From UBA1367 sp040268355 (lineage in GTDB: Bacteria; Actinomycetota; Coriobacteriia; Coriobacteriales; Atopobiaceae): a DNA stretch of 9,452 nt. The DNA is taken from positions 1-9,452 of the forward strand of contig JAWRIT010000059.1 of NCBI GenBank assembly GCA_040268355.1. Reading direction: 5' to 3'. The translations under genes and the position numbers were made by a program. Positions 1-6,820 of this stretch are shown one piece after another (within the stretch, counting starts at the first letter, position 1; each line of letters opens with the position of its first letter). Below the pieces are notes generated by a model, which was not told the origin of the DNA, did no database searches, and saw only the letters and a program-made list of their open reading frames with translations.

Positions 1-6
1 TAGGTG

Positions 7-17
7 CCTCTTCCCCC
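7..17 (-). promoter_or_regulatory. Possible Shine-Dalgarno of a gene beyond the left edge
   Basis: On the minus strand, about 40 bases after the oppF stop, there is a purine run GGGGGAAGAGG ending six bases from the window edge. This looks like a ribosome binding site for a further minus-strand gene starting just outside the window. No start codon is visible, so this is only suggestive. The 56 bases after oppF contain no hairpin plus T-run, so the transcript may continue. Confidence 0.25.
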
Positions 18-56
18 GTGTCGCCCCGTGCGCCGCCTTGATCGCACGACCTGCCG

Positions 57-977
57 TCAGGCGGTCCACCTCGCAAGCTCCTCGTCGGTCGCAAGCACGC
101 GGTGGGTGCCCTCCAGTTGGTGGACGGTTCCCAGCGCATAGTCGACGCCCTCGTCCGCACGGTCGTACGGGATGGACACGCGTCGCCGCTCCACCTCGGG
201 GTTGGGAAGTGGCACGGCCGAGAGCAGGCTTTTGGTGTAGGGGTGCACAGGGTTGGCAAAGATCTCGTCGGTGGTGCCGGTCTCGACCATGTGGCCCAGG
301 TGCAGCACGCCAATGCGGTCGGAGATGTACTTGACCATGGACAGGTCGTGGGCAATGAACAGATACGCGCAGCCGATGCTGTCCTGGATGTCCTTCATGA
401 GGTTCACGACCTGCGCCTGGATGGACACGTCCAGCGCCGAGATGCACTCGTCGGCGATGATGAGCTTGGGGTTCATGACAAGCGCCCGGGCGATGCCCAC
501 GCGCTGGCGCTGCCCGCCGGAGAACTGGTGCGGGTAGCGCTCGGCGTGCGACTGCGAGAGCCCCACCTTGTCGAGCATCTCGGCGACCGCCTCGTCGCGC
601 TCGGCGACGTTGAAGAAGCGGTGGTGGATGTCCAGCCCCTCCCCGATGATGTCGCCGACCTTCTTGCGTGGGTTCAGGCTGCTCATCGGGTCCTGGAAGA
701 TCATCTGCATGTCCGCGCGCAACATGCGCTCGGTGGCACGGTCTAGCTTGCCCGAGATCTCCTTCCCCTCAAAGACGATGCTGCCGGAGGTGGGGTTGTA
801 CAGGCGGATGATGCTACGCCCGATGGTGGTCTTGCCCGATCCGCTCTCCCCCACCAGCCCGTAGGTCTCCCCCGGGAAGATGTCGAAGGAGACGCCGTTG
901 ACCGCCTTCACCGTGAACGTGCGCGAGACCGAAAAGTGCTGGGTGAGGTCTCTGACCGAAAGCAACGGTTCGCTCAT
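57..977 (-). CDS. oppF: Oligopeptide ABC transporter ATP-binding protein OppF
   Basis: One of the two cytoplasmic ATPases that power peptide import; it would pair with OppD under the OppBC channel. The 306-residue protein has Walker A GESGSGKT (43-50), Q-loop Gln95 in QMIFQDP, signature FSGGQRQR (152-159), Walker B and D-loop LIIADECISALD (172-183) with catalytic Glu177, and switch His210. The C-terminal oligopeptide-transporter tail has HPYTKSLL (245-252). The residue after the Walker B DE is Cys178, where most ABC ATPases have Pro; from memory this occurs in some Gram-positive OppF/AmiF-type proteins, so activity is expected. The ATG overlaps the oppD stop as ATGA, showing translational coupling. 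Length is normal. OppF versus OppD is assigned from gene order and the FSGGQ signature; peptide class cannot be read from the ATPase. Confidence 0.95.
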   Translation of the reverse strand: MSEPLLSVRDLTQHFSVSRTFTVKAVNGVSFDIFPGETYGLVGESGSGKTTIGRSIIRLYNPTSGSIVFEGKEISGKLDRATERMLRADMQMIFQDPMSSLNPRKKVGDIIGEGLDIHHRFFNVAERDEAVAEMLDKVGLSQSHAERYPHQFSGGQRQRVGIARALVMNPKLIIADECISALDVSIQAQVVNLMKDIQDSIGCAYLFIAHDLSMVKYISDRIGVLHLGHMVETGTTDEIFANPVHPYTKSLLSAVPLPNPEVERRRVSIPYDRADEGVDYALGTVHQLEGTHRVLATDEELARWTA

Positions 978-2056
978 AGGTACTGCTCCGCCTCCTTTCG
1001 GGCGCGCTCGAGGCGCGCACGCAGCTCGGCCGGCACCTCGACGGCAGGGGCGTCGGGGTGCAGCAGCCAGGTCGCGGCGTAGTGGATGTCACTGATCTTG
1101 AACAGCGGTGGCGCCAGCTTCTCGTCGATCTTGAGCGCGAGGGCGTTGCGCGGCGCGAAGGCGTCGCCGACCGGCTCGTGCAGCAGGTTGGGAGGGCTGC
1201 CGGGAATGTAGCTCAGGCGGTCGTCGTCCATCTCGAGGTCAGGCATCGCGGCAAGCAGGCCCCAGGTGTAGGGGTGGCGCGGGTCATAGAAGACCTCGTT
1301 GGCAGTTCCCACCTCCACGATCTTGCCGGCGTACATGACGTTGACGAAGTCGGCGACCTTGGCCACCACGCCCAGATCGTGCGTGATGTAGATGACCGAG
1401 AGGCCCAGGCGCTCCTGCACGTCGCGTATCAGCTCGAGGATGCGCGCCTGGATGGTCACGTCGAGCGCCGTGGTCGGCTCGTCGCAGATGAGCACGTCCG
1501 GGTCCGACGAGAGCGCGATGGCGATGACCACGCGCTGACGCATCCCGCCCGAGAGCTGGTGCGGGTAGTTGCGCATGCGCCGCTCGGGCTCGGCGATCCC
1601 CACCAGATCGAGCAGCTCGACGGCACGTGCCTGCGCGGCGCGCTTGTCCAGCGTGGTGTGCAGCAGGATGCCCTCCATGATCTGCTTGCCGATGGTCATG
1701 GTCGGATCGAGGCTCGTCATCGGGTCCTGAAACACCATCGCGATGTGCTGGCCGTTGATCGTGCGGCGCAGCTCGCGGCGGGAGAGCTGCAGCAGGTCGA
1801 CCTCGCGCGGTGAGCCGTCCTGCTCGAAGCGGTACCGAATGCGCCCGGCGTTGACGGTCGCGTTGGAGTCGAGCAGGCCCACGATCGCCTTGGCCGTGAC
1901 CGACTTGCCCGATCCCGACTCGCCGACGACGGCGACGGTCTGCCCGCGGGTGAGCCTCAGGTCCACGCCGCGTATGGCGTGAATGACGCCCGCGCTCGTA
2001 CGGAAGGAGATGTCGAGGTCCTCGACCGAAAGAATCGTCTCTTCGCTCATGTCCAT
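974..2056 (-). CDS. oppD: Oligopeptide ABC transporter ATP-binding protein OppD
   Basis: Second ATPase subunit of the peptide importer. The 360-residue protein has Walker A GESGSGKS (45-52), Q-loop Gln110 in MVFQDP, canonical signature LSGGM (168-172), Walker B VLICDEPTTALD (188-199) with Glu193, and switch His226. The oligopeptide C-terminal region begins near HPYTWGLL (261-268). Many OppD/DppD proteins have cysteines in a GCxFxPRC-like motif here; this one reads GDAFAPRN (297-304), which lacks both. From memory that is the usual form in a Firmicutes-type OppD subgroup that also carries the HYAATWLLHPDAP stretch (325-337), so it is not a defect. The SD GAGGAGGT (2068-2061) overlaps the oppC stop. 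Two in-frame ATGs lie 5 and 11 bases after AGGAGG (2056 and 2050); the first has the better spacing, the second would give MSEETIL and cannot be excluded. Confidence 0.95.
   Translation of the reverse strand: MDMSEETILSVEDLDISFRTSAGVIHAIRGVDLRLTRGQTVAVVGESGSGKSVTAKAIVGLLDSNATVNAGRIRYRFEQDGSPREVDLLQLSRRELRRTINGQHIAMVFQDPMTSLDPTMTIGKQIMEGILLHTTLDKRAAQARAVELLDLVGIAEPERRMRNYPHQLSGGMRQRVVIAIALSSDPDVLICDEPTTALDVTIQARILELIRDVQERLGLSVIYITHDLGVVAKVADFVNVMYAGKIVEVGTANEVFYDPRHPYTWGLLAAMPDLEMDDDRLSYIPGSPPNLLHEPVGDAFAPRNALALKIDEKLAPPLFKISDIHYAATWLLHPDAPAVEVPAELRARLERARKEAEQYL
986..996 (-). promoter_or_regulatory. Tandem Shine-Dalgarno-like sites before oppF
   Basis: Inside the 3' end of oppD there are two SD-like runs on the minus strand: AGGAGG at 996-991, which is 13 bases from the oppF ATG and too far to be ideal, and GGAG at 989-986, eight bases away. 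Since oppF also overlaps oppD by ATGA, initiation may combine re-initiation by terminating ribosomes with the nearer site. Confidence 0.5.
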
Positions 2057-2066
2057 GCCAACCTCC

Positions 2067-3062
2067 TCACATGTCTTCCAGCTTGGGGGCCAGCGCCTCG
2101 CGGAACCCGTCGCCGATGAAGTTGAAGCCCAGCATCTGCAGCGCCAGCACGATGATGGGCGGCAGGATCTGGTAGGGCAGCGTCGTGATGTTGTTGAAGC
2201 CGCTCTCGATGAGCGAGCCGATCGAGCACTGCGGCAGCACGATGCCGACGCCCACGAACGACAGGAAGGCCTCGGTGAAGATGGCCGTGGGGATGGAGAA
2301 CATCATCTGCGTGATGATGGGTCCGATGGTGTTGGGCAGGATCTGCTTGAAGATGATGTGCAGGCTGCGCGCGCCCAGCGTGCGACTCGCCAGCACGTAC
2401 TCCTCCTCCTTGATGCGCAGCATCTCGGCACGGGCTATCTTGCTCATGCCGATCCACTCCGTGAGCAGCAGCGTCACGATGACCAGCCCCATGCCCTTGG
2501 GCATGAAGATGGCCAGCACCGACACGATGACCAGGCGCGGCACGGAGTTGGCGACCTCCACGACGCGCTGCATGACGTTGTCCACCGCGCCGCCGAAGTA
2601 GCCCGAGACGAGCCCGTAGCTCATGCCGATGATCATGTCGATGAAGATCGTGACGAAGGCGATGACGAGCGAGACGCGGGCACCCTGCCAGGTGCGCGTC
2701 CACAGGTCGCGCCCCAGGTCGTCGGTACCGAACAGGAAGGTGCGATCGGCAAAGGGGCCGTCAGCGCCACCGAAGAGCCCGAGCTGCGGAGAAAGGCCTC
2801 GTGCCACGACCTGCTTGCCGGCCGCGTCGACCACCGAGACGATGTCCTTGTAGCCATAGGGGCTCACAAGCGGCCCCAAGATGGCCAGCGCGATGATGGT
2901 CGCCACGATGACGACGCCGATCACGGCACGACGGTTGCCAAAGAAGTGGATGGCGACGCCCTTCCAGTAGCTCTGGGAGGCGAAGTTCTTGTCGGTGGTG
3001 ATGTCGCGCCCCGTCAGGAACTCGAAGTCCTCGGCGACGGGCGTGTAGGTACCCTCGTTCAT
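2067..3062 (-). CDS. oppC: Oligopeptide ABC transporter permease OppC
   Basis: Inner-membrane permease that forms the peptide channel with OppB. The 331-residue protein has a cytoplasmic N-terminus of about 40 residues, TM1 near 45-66, and an extracytoplasmic stretch leading to FGTDDLGRDLWTR (111-123), the hallmark preceding the BPD_transp_1 domain. Further membrane segments lie near 130-155, 177-201, 245-275 and 297-318. The EAA loop that docks on the ATPases is EYVLASRTLGARS..ILPN (221-244), with the conserved Gly230. The C-terminus FIGDGFREALAPKLED (315-330) matches the family's GDGLRDALDPK ending. Its ATG shares one base with the oppB stop (TGATG), and a strong SD GGGGAGGGGG sits at 3079-3070 inside the last oppB codons, so translation is coupled to oppB. 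Confidence 0.95.
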   Translation of the reverse strand: MNEGTYTPVAEDFEFLTGRDITTDKNFASQSYWKGVAIHFFGNRRAVIGVVIVATIIALAILGPLVSPYGYKDIVSVVDAAGKQVVARGLSPQLGLFGGADGPFADRTFLFGTDDLGRDLWTRTWQGARVSLVIAFVTIFIDMIIGMSYGLVSGYFGGAVDNVMQRVVEVANSVPRLVIVSVLAIFMPKGMGLVIVTLLLTEWIGMSKIARAEMLRIKEEEYVLASRTLGARSLHIIFKQILPNTIGPIITQMMFSIPTAIFTEAFLSFVGVGIVLPQCSIGSLIESGFNNITTLPYQILPPIIVLALQMLGFNFIGDGFREALAPKLEDM

Positions 3063-4012
3063 CAGGCATCCCCCTCCCCAGACGATGCGACGCGGATGCG
3101 CGGGTCGAGCAGGCCATAGAGGATGTCGACGACCAGCATGATGCCGATGTAGAGGGCGGAGTAGAGGATGCCGAGCGCGAGCACGTAGTTGTAGTCGATG
3201 CCCTCGCCGGCGATGGCGTCGACCATCAGCTTGCCGATGCCGTTGATGCCGTAGATCTTCTCGACGACGAGCGCGCCGGTCAAAAGGTCCACGACCAGCG
3301 GCGCCAGCACCGTGACGATGGGGATGAGGGCGTTGCGGAGCACGTGGCGAGAGACCAGCTGGCGTCCGTAGAGGCCCTTGCTCTCGGCCAGGTGGACGTA
3401 GTCGCTGTCCATGACCTCCACCATCTCGTTGCGCGTGAAGCGCGCCACCGTCGACATGGTGAACAGCGACAGCGAGGCCGACGGCAGCACCGACGAGAAC
3501 AGGAAGCGCGAACTGTCAAAGAAGTACGGGAAGATGTGGACCCGGTAGGAGAGGTAGTACTGCAAAAAGATCAGAAAGACGTAGCCCGGCACGCACACCC
3601 CCACGATGGAGAAGACCGTGCAGAAGGCATCGAGGAAGCGGCCCTTGTTGAGCGCCGCCGTGATGCCCAGCACGAGGCCGACCAGCGTTCCGAAGGCGAT
3701 GGCCAGCCCTCCGATCCTGAAGGAGTTGGAGATGCACTGGCCCAGCACCGTCTTGATCGGGGCGCCGTAGTAGAGCGAGGTCCCCTTGCCGAAGTCCCCC
3801 TGCAGCACGCCCGCCATGTAGCGGCCGAACTGCACCAGGATCGGGTCATCGAGGCCCATCTCGGCACGTCTGCTGGCGATCTGCTCGGCGCTCATGCGCT
3901 CCGAGGGGAAGGGGTTTCCCGGCATGATGCGCACCAGCACGAACAGCACGAACGTGATGAGCAGCAAGGTCAAAAGCGACATCGCGATGCGCTTGAGGAT
4001 GTACTTCTTCAT
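3062..4012 (-). CDS. oppB: Oligopeptide ABC transporter permease OppB
   Basis: Partner permease of OppC. From the chosen ATG the protein is 316 residues, normal for OppB, and starts with the typical MKKYILKRI and TM1 (about 9-28). The frame stays open upstream to 4066, but that would add 18 Arg/Pro-rich residues read from an intergenic hairpin. The ATG at 4012 has an SD (AGGAAGA, 4027-4021) eight bases away, so 4012 is preferred. TM segments lie near 97-121, 131-153, 172-190, 228-250 and 275-300. The EAA loop is DYVHLAESKGLYGR..LRNALIP (204-231). VEKIYGINGIGKL (250-262) and the DPRIR ending (303-307) are OppB/DppB hallmarks. It is separated from oppA by 81 bases holding a strong hairpin. Confidence 0.95.
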   Translation of the reverse strand: MKKYILKRIAMSLLTLLLITFVLFVLVRIMPGNPFPSERMSAEQIASRRAEMGLDDPILVQFGRYMAGVLQGDFGKGTSLYYGAPIKTVLGQCISNSFRIGGLAIAFGTLVGLVLGITAALNKGRFLDAFCTVFSIVGVCVPGYVFLIFLQYYLSYRVHIFPYFFDSSRFLFSSVLPSASLSLFTMSTVARFTRNEMVEVMDSDYVHLAESKGLYGRQLVSRHVLRNALIPIVTVLAPLVVDLLTGALVVEKIYGINGIGKLMVDAIAGEGIDYNYVLALGILYSALYIGIMLVVDILYGLLDPRIRVASSGEGDA

Positions 4013-4020
4013 AGGCGGAC

Positions 4021-4027
4021 TCTTCCT
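4021..4027 (-). promoter_or_regulatory. Shine-Dalgarno that fixes the oppB start
   Basis: AGGAAGA on the minus strand, eight bases before the ATG at 4012. It rules in favour of MKKYILKR as the OppB N-terminus over the longer open frame. It begins only two bases after the U-run that follows the upstream hairpin, so folding of that hairpin could also affect access to this site. Confidence 0.7.
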
Positions 4028-4029
4028 AG

Positions 4030-4064
4030 AAAAGGGGCCGGGGCGGGCTCTGCCGCGCCCCGGC
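4030..4064 (-). terminator. Strong hairpin with short U-run between oppA and oppB (attenuator-like)
   Basis: Read on the minus strand, GCCGGGGCG (4064-4056) pairs perfectly with CGCCCCGGC (4045-4037). After a bulged C (4055), GGC/GCC extend the stem around an AGA triloop, giving 12 base pairs, almost all G-C. It is followed by CCC then TTTT (4033-4030), which makes a leaky terminator likely rather than a full stop. Such elements after the binding-protein gene commonly raise its level over the permeases, by partial termination and by protecting the upstream mRNA from 3' decay. The plus strand has no T-run after the stem, so it acts in the opp direction only. Confidence 0.6.
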
Positions 4065-4093
4065 ACCCAGCTGTGCCCGGCGTCTTGTCTGGA

Positions 4094-5791
4094 CTACGCG
4101 ATGGAGGCAGACTTGTACACGCGGTTGATGGCGACCGGGTGGAAGTCGATGCCCTCGACCCCGGAGGCGATCAGGTTGGCGTTGGCCTTGGTGTAGAGCG
4201 GGGCGATGACGGCCTCCTGCATGACCAGGGCCTCCGCCTCGTAGAGCGCGCTCCAGCGAGCGTCGTAGTCAGAGACGTAGGCGCCCGTGGTGCAGTCGGC
4301 GATGAGCGCGTCGTAGTCCGCGTTGCTCCAGAAGCCGTAGTTGTTGGAGTTGTTGGTCACCCACATGCCCAGGTAGGTCATGGGGTCGGCGTAGTCGGGC
4401 CCCCAGCGGGTGAGCGCCACGTCGTAGTTGTCGTTCTGCATCTTGTCCAGGCGCTCGGCCTTGGTCATGGGCTGCAGGTTGAGCGTGAGGCCGGCCAGGT
4501 TGCCCTCGACCTGCTCCTTGATCGCCTGGGCGACCTTGGCGACCTCGTCACCCTCGTTGTTGCCGTAGATCACGGTGAACTCGAAGCTGTCCGCACCCAG
4601 CTCCTGCTTCGCGTCCTCGAAGTACGCCTGGGCCTTCTCGACGTCGTAGCCCACGTAGTCGGCGAACATCTCCTGGTCGGCCGAGAAGTCGTCGCCGGTG
4701 CTGGCGCTGGCGGCGAACTGGGGAGGCACGGCGGTGTAGGTGGCCAGCGAGCCGTCCATGACGTAGTTGTCGACCAGCGCCTCGCGATCGATGGCGTTGG
4801 TGATGGCCAGGCGCAGGTTCTGGTTGGCGAGCATGCCGCCTTGGGCGTTCTTCTCGGTCTGGGAGAACGAGAGGTACCACATGTAGCCGGCGCCGGTCAC
4901 GACGAGGTTCTGGGACAGGTCGGCGTCCTCCTCGGCCGCCGCGACCTGGTTGCCGCTGATCATGACCACGTCGAGCGACTGGTTCTTGAAGGCGGTCAGT
5001 GCGTTGTCGGACGAACCGACGACCTGGTAGCTGATGCCGTCGAGCTGCACGCTCTCGGCGTTCCAGTAGTCAGGGTTCTTGGACACGGTGAGGTTGGCCG
5101 TGCCCGGCAGGTAGTCGGAGAGCACAAAGGCGCCGCAGGAGAGGAAGGTCTCCGGGCTCGTGCCGTAGGTCCCGTCCTCGAGGCTGTTGTAGAACTCCTC
5201 GTTGATGGGATAGAACGTGGGGAAGTACATGAGCGAGGGGAAGAACGAGACGGGCACCTCGAGCTCGACCACGAGGGTCTTGTCGTCGTCGGCGGTGACG
5301 GCCAGGGTGGAGGTGTCGCTCTCGTCGCCCGCGATGATGGCCGCGGCACCCTTGATGTTGGCGATCTCGTCCATCATGTAGGCGTACTCGCCAGCGTTGG
5401 CGCAGATGCGCCGCCACGCGAACACGAAGTCGGCGGCGGTGACGGCCGTCCCGTTGGACCACTGGGCGTCACGCAGGTGGAAGGTGTAGGTGAGGCCGTC
5501 CTCGGAGACGTCGTAGCTCTCGGCGAGCGCGGGGATGGCGGCGCCCTCGGCGTCCATCTGCATGAGACCGTCGATGCAGTCGGCGATGACCTCGAAGGAG
5601 TCGCCGTCGGTGGCGAGGTCGGTATCGAGCGACATGACGTTGGTGCCAAGCATGACCCCAAGGTTCTTGCCGCCCGTCGGGACTCCCGCACCGCCGTCTC
5701 CGGAGTCACCGGATCCGCCGCAGGCAGCAAGGGCGAGCGAGGCGGTGCCGCCTGCCACGCCAAAGAAGGAGCGACGTGTCCAATTGCTCAT
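4094..5791 (-). CDS. oppA: Oligopeptide-binding lipoprotein OppA (SBP family 5)
   Basis: Extracytoplasmic solute-binding protein that captures peptides and delivers them to OppBC. The chosen ATG gives 565 residues; an SD-like AAGGA (5806-5802) lies 10 bases upstream, although the frame remains open to 5956. The N-terminus is a signal peptide with TRRSFFG (5-11), a twin-arginine-like motif, a short hydrophobic stretch, and the lipobox LAAC with lipidated Cys24, then a Gly/Ser/Asp linker (25-41). Family 5 features include LAESYDVSEDGLTYTFHLR (89-107), WSNG and ADFVFAWRR (111-128), KNPDYWN (238-244), and LRLAITNAIDREALV (326-340). WGPDYADP (463-470) aligns with the enteric OppA segment whose Asp419 binds the peptide amino terminus; Asp466 would be that residue (alignment by memory). 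This favours peptides over nickel or sugars. Exact peptide preference is unknown. Confidence 0.93.
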   Translation of the reverse strand: MSNWTRRSFFGVAGGTASLALAACGGSGDSGDGGAGVPTGGKNLGVMLGTNVMSLDTDLATDGDSFEVIADCIDGLMQMDAEGAAIPALAESYDVSEDGLTYTFHLRDAQWSNGTAVTAADFVFAWRRICANAGEYAYMMDEIANIKGAAAIIAGDESDTSTLAVTADDDKTLVVELEVPVSFFPSLMYFPTFYPINEEFYNSLEDGTYGTSPETFLSCGAFVLSDYLPGTANLTVSKNPDYWNAESVQLDGISYQVVGSSDNALTAFKNQSLDVVMISGNQVAAAEEDADLSQNLVVTGAGYMWYLSFSQTEKNAQGGMLANQNLRLAITNAIDREALVDNYVMDGSLATYTAVPPQFAASASTGDDFSADQEMFADYVGYDVEKAQAYFEDAKQELGADSFEFTVIYGNNEGDEVAKVAQAIKEQVEGNLAGLTLNLQPMTKAERLDKMQNDNYDVALTRWGPDYADPMTYLGMWVTNNSNNYGFWSNADYDALIADCTTGAYVSDYDARWSALYEAEALVMQEAVIAPLYTKANANLIASGVEGIDFHPVAINRVYKSASIA

Positions 5792-5801
5792 GTGATGCAC
5801 A

Positions 5802-5806
5802 TCCTT
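5802..5806 (-). promoter_or_regulatory. Shine-Dalgarno that fixes the oppA start
   Basis: AAGGA on the minus strand, ten bases before the ATG at 5791. The spacing is slightly long. It supports starting at MSNWTRRSFF, which puts the signal peptide at the very N-terminus; the longer in-frame reading would bury the signal peptide after 55 residues. Confidence 0.6.
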
Positions 5807-5827
5807 TCGATTGTTGGTCGTGGTTGT

Positions 5828-5845
5828 GCGCAGAGGACGCTGCGC
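5828..5845 (-). other. Stem-loop / dyad in the presumed oppA 5' leader
   Basis: Minus-strand GCGCAG (5845-5840) is the perfect reverse complement of CTGCGC (5833-5828), with a six-base loop. If the promoter at 5861-5890 is right, this stem begins about nine bases from the mRNA 5' end and well before the SD. It could stabilise the mRNA or be a DNA operator. There is no T-run after it, so it is not a terminator. A six-base stem is short for GC-rich DNA and could be chance. Confidence 0.3.
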
Positions 5846-5860
5846 GAGCATAAATGTGCC

Positions 5861-5890
5861 CTTGTAAAATACGGCATGCACCACGGTCAA
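5861..5890 (-). promoter_or_regulatory. Candidate promoter of the opp operon
   Basis: On the minus strand, TTGACC (5890-5885) lies 18 bases before TACAAG (5866-5861), resembling -35 TTGACA (5 of 6) and -10 TATAAT (4 of 6). It sits in one of the few A/T-rich patches of the 265-base gap between yihA and oppA. Transcription would start near 5854, giving a leader of about 60 bases. The rest of the gap (5891-6056) shows no good terminator for yihA and no gene that I can support. Confidence 0.4.
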
Positions 5891-6056
5891 GGTGGTTTGG
5901 TGACGAAGCGGAAACACGCTCGTGACATCCCTGTGCCCTTTGGAACGCGTCCTCACATCGAGGCCGCGTCAGGCGGGACGGAGCGCAGTCGGCCAAGGTG
6001 GGTCACGGCACCGCGAATGGGTCGTCTTTGATGTCGTTGTCGCCCGCCGCAAGGCG

Positions 6057-6641
6057 CTACAGACAGGCGTCCTCGATCCGGCGCTTGAGGTCGGCGATGC
6101 CCTGGCCCGTCTGCGCCGAGGTCACGATCAGCTGCTCGCGCGGGAGGCCGAACTGCTTGGCCAGGCGGTTGCGCTGCTGGTCCTGCTTGGCCCGGCTCAG
6201 CTTGTCGGCCTTGGTGAGCGCCACGACGAAGGGCAGCTCGGCCTCGCGCAGGAACTCCAGCATCTGCACGTCGAGCTTCTGGGCGTCGTGGCGGATGTCG
6301 ACGAGCGCGACCACCAGGTTGAAGCTGCGTTCCTGCGCGAAGTAGTCCGCAATGAGGTTCGCCCACCGGCGCTGCTCGGCCTTGGAGACCTTGGCGTAGC
6401 CGTATCCGGGGAGATCGACCAGGTAGATGCCGTCCACCTCGAAGAAGTTGATGTTGGCGGTGCGGCCGGGCGTGCTCGACACCTTCGCGAGCGCCTTGCG
6501 ACCCACCAGCTTGTTGAGCAGCGAGGACTTGCCGACGTTCGAGCGCCCCGCAAAGGAGACCTCGGGCAGGCTCACCTCGGGGATGCCCGTCGCCGTGCCA
6601 TAGGACGCCTCGAACCGCGCCAGGTCGTATCGCAATGCCAT
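6057..6641 (-). CDS. yihA: Ribosome biogenesis GTPase YihA/YsxC (EngB)
   Basis: Essential GTPase of the TrmE-Era-EngA-YihA group, needed for late assembly of the large ribosomal subunit in bacteria studied. The 194-residue length is normal. All G motifs are present: G1 GRSNVGKS (32-39), G2 in SSTPGRT (55-61), G3 DLPGYG (76-81) followed by the family's YAKVS, G4 TKAD (143-146), and G5 TSAQTGQG (174-181). The frame is open to 6725, but AGGAGG (6653-6648) six bases before the ATG at 6641 fixes the start as MALRYDLARF. It stands alone here, 265 bases before oppA and 179 bases after the methyltransferase gene; there is no functional link with opp that I can see. Confidence 0.95.
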   Translation of the reverse strand: MALRYDLARFEASYGTATGIPEVSLPEVSFAGRSNVGKSSLLNKLVGRKALAKVSSTPGRTANINFFEVDGIYLVDLPGYGYAKVSKAEQRRWANLIADYFAQERSFNLVVALVDIRHDAQKLDVQMLEFLREAELPFVVALTKADKLSRAKQDQQRNRLAKQFGLPREQLIVTSAQTGQGIADLKRRIEDACL

Positions 6642-6647
6642 GAAGTT

Positions 6648-6653
6648 CCTCCT
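6648..6653 (-). promoter_or_regulatory. Shine-Dalgarno that fixes the yihA start
   Basis: Perfect AGGAGG on the minus strand with a six-base spacer to the ATG at 6641. It excludes the 28-residue upstream extension, which is Arg/Pro-rich and unlike the family. Confidence 0.85.
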
Positions 6654-6712
6654 GTGTGTGGAAGGGTGCGACGCCACGCCCCTCCCCCGAACGGGCCTGT
6701 CGGCTTCCCTCG

Positions 6713-6718
6713 ATTGTA
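6713..6718 (-). promoter_or_regulatory. Candidate -10 element for yihA
   Basis: Minus-strand TACAAT matches the -10 consensus at five of six positions, in an otherwise very GC-rich 179-base gap. No recognisable -35 is found 16-18 bases upstream. Start of transcription would be near 6706, about 65 bases before the ATG. The palindromes further upstream (around 6768-6785, GGCCGGCC and GCCTCGAGGC) have no T-run, so I see no clear terminator for the upstream methyltransferase gene. Confidence 0.35.
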
Positions 6719-6820
6719 TCGGCACGGGCCGGTCGTGCGGGGCGAGACGGACGAGGACGGTACGGCGGGCCGGCCTCGAGGCGGCGACAAGTGTGGATGG
6801 CGAGCGGGGTGGAGACGGTG

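Noticed and set aside
1058..3119. Long plus-strand open frames opposite oppC and oppD
   Set aside because: They are shadows of well-supported minus-strand genes, with His/Asp/Arg-rich low-complexity translations and no recognisable motifs.
5792..5956. In-frame 55-residue extension upstream of OppA
   Set aside because: It would place the lipoprotein signal peptide internally and covers the candidate promoter; the SD at 5802-5806 favours the ATG at 5791.
3344..6031. An 895-codon open frame on the plus strand opposite oppA and oppB
   Set aside because: It is antisense to two clear family proteins, is rich in Val, Gly, Arg, Asp and His, as expected from reading GC-rich codons backwards, and crosses the oppA-oppB gap and the oppA promoter. 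No domain or SD supports it.
6768..6785. GC-rich palindromes (GGCCGGCC, GCCTCGAGGC) between the methyltransferase and yihA genes
   Set aside because: They have no loop of normal size and no T-run, and such palindromes are common by chance at this base composition.
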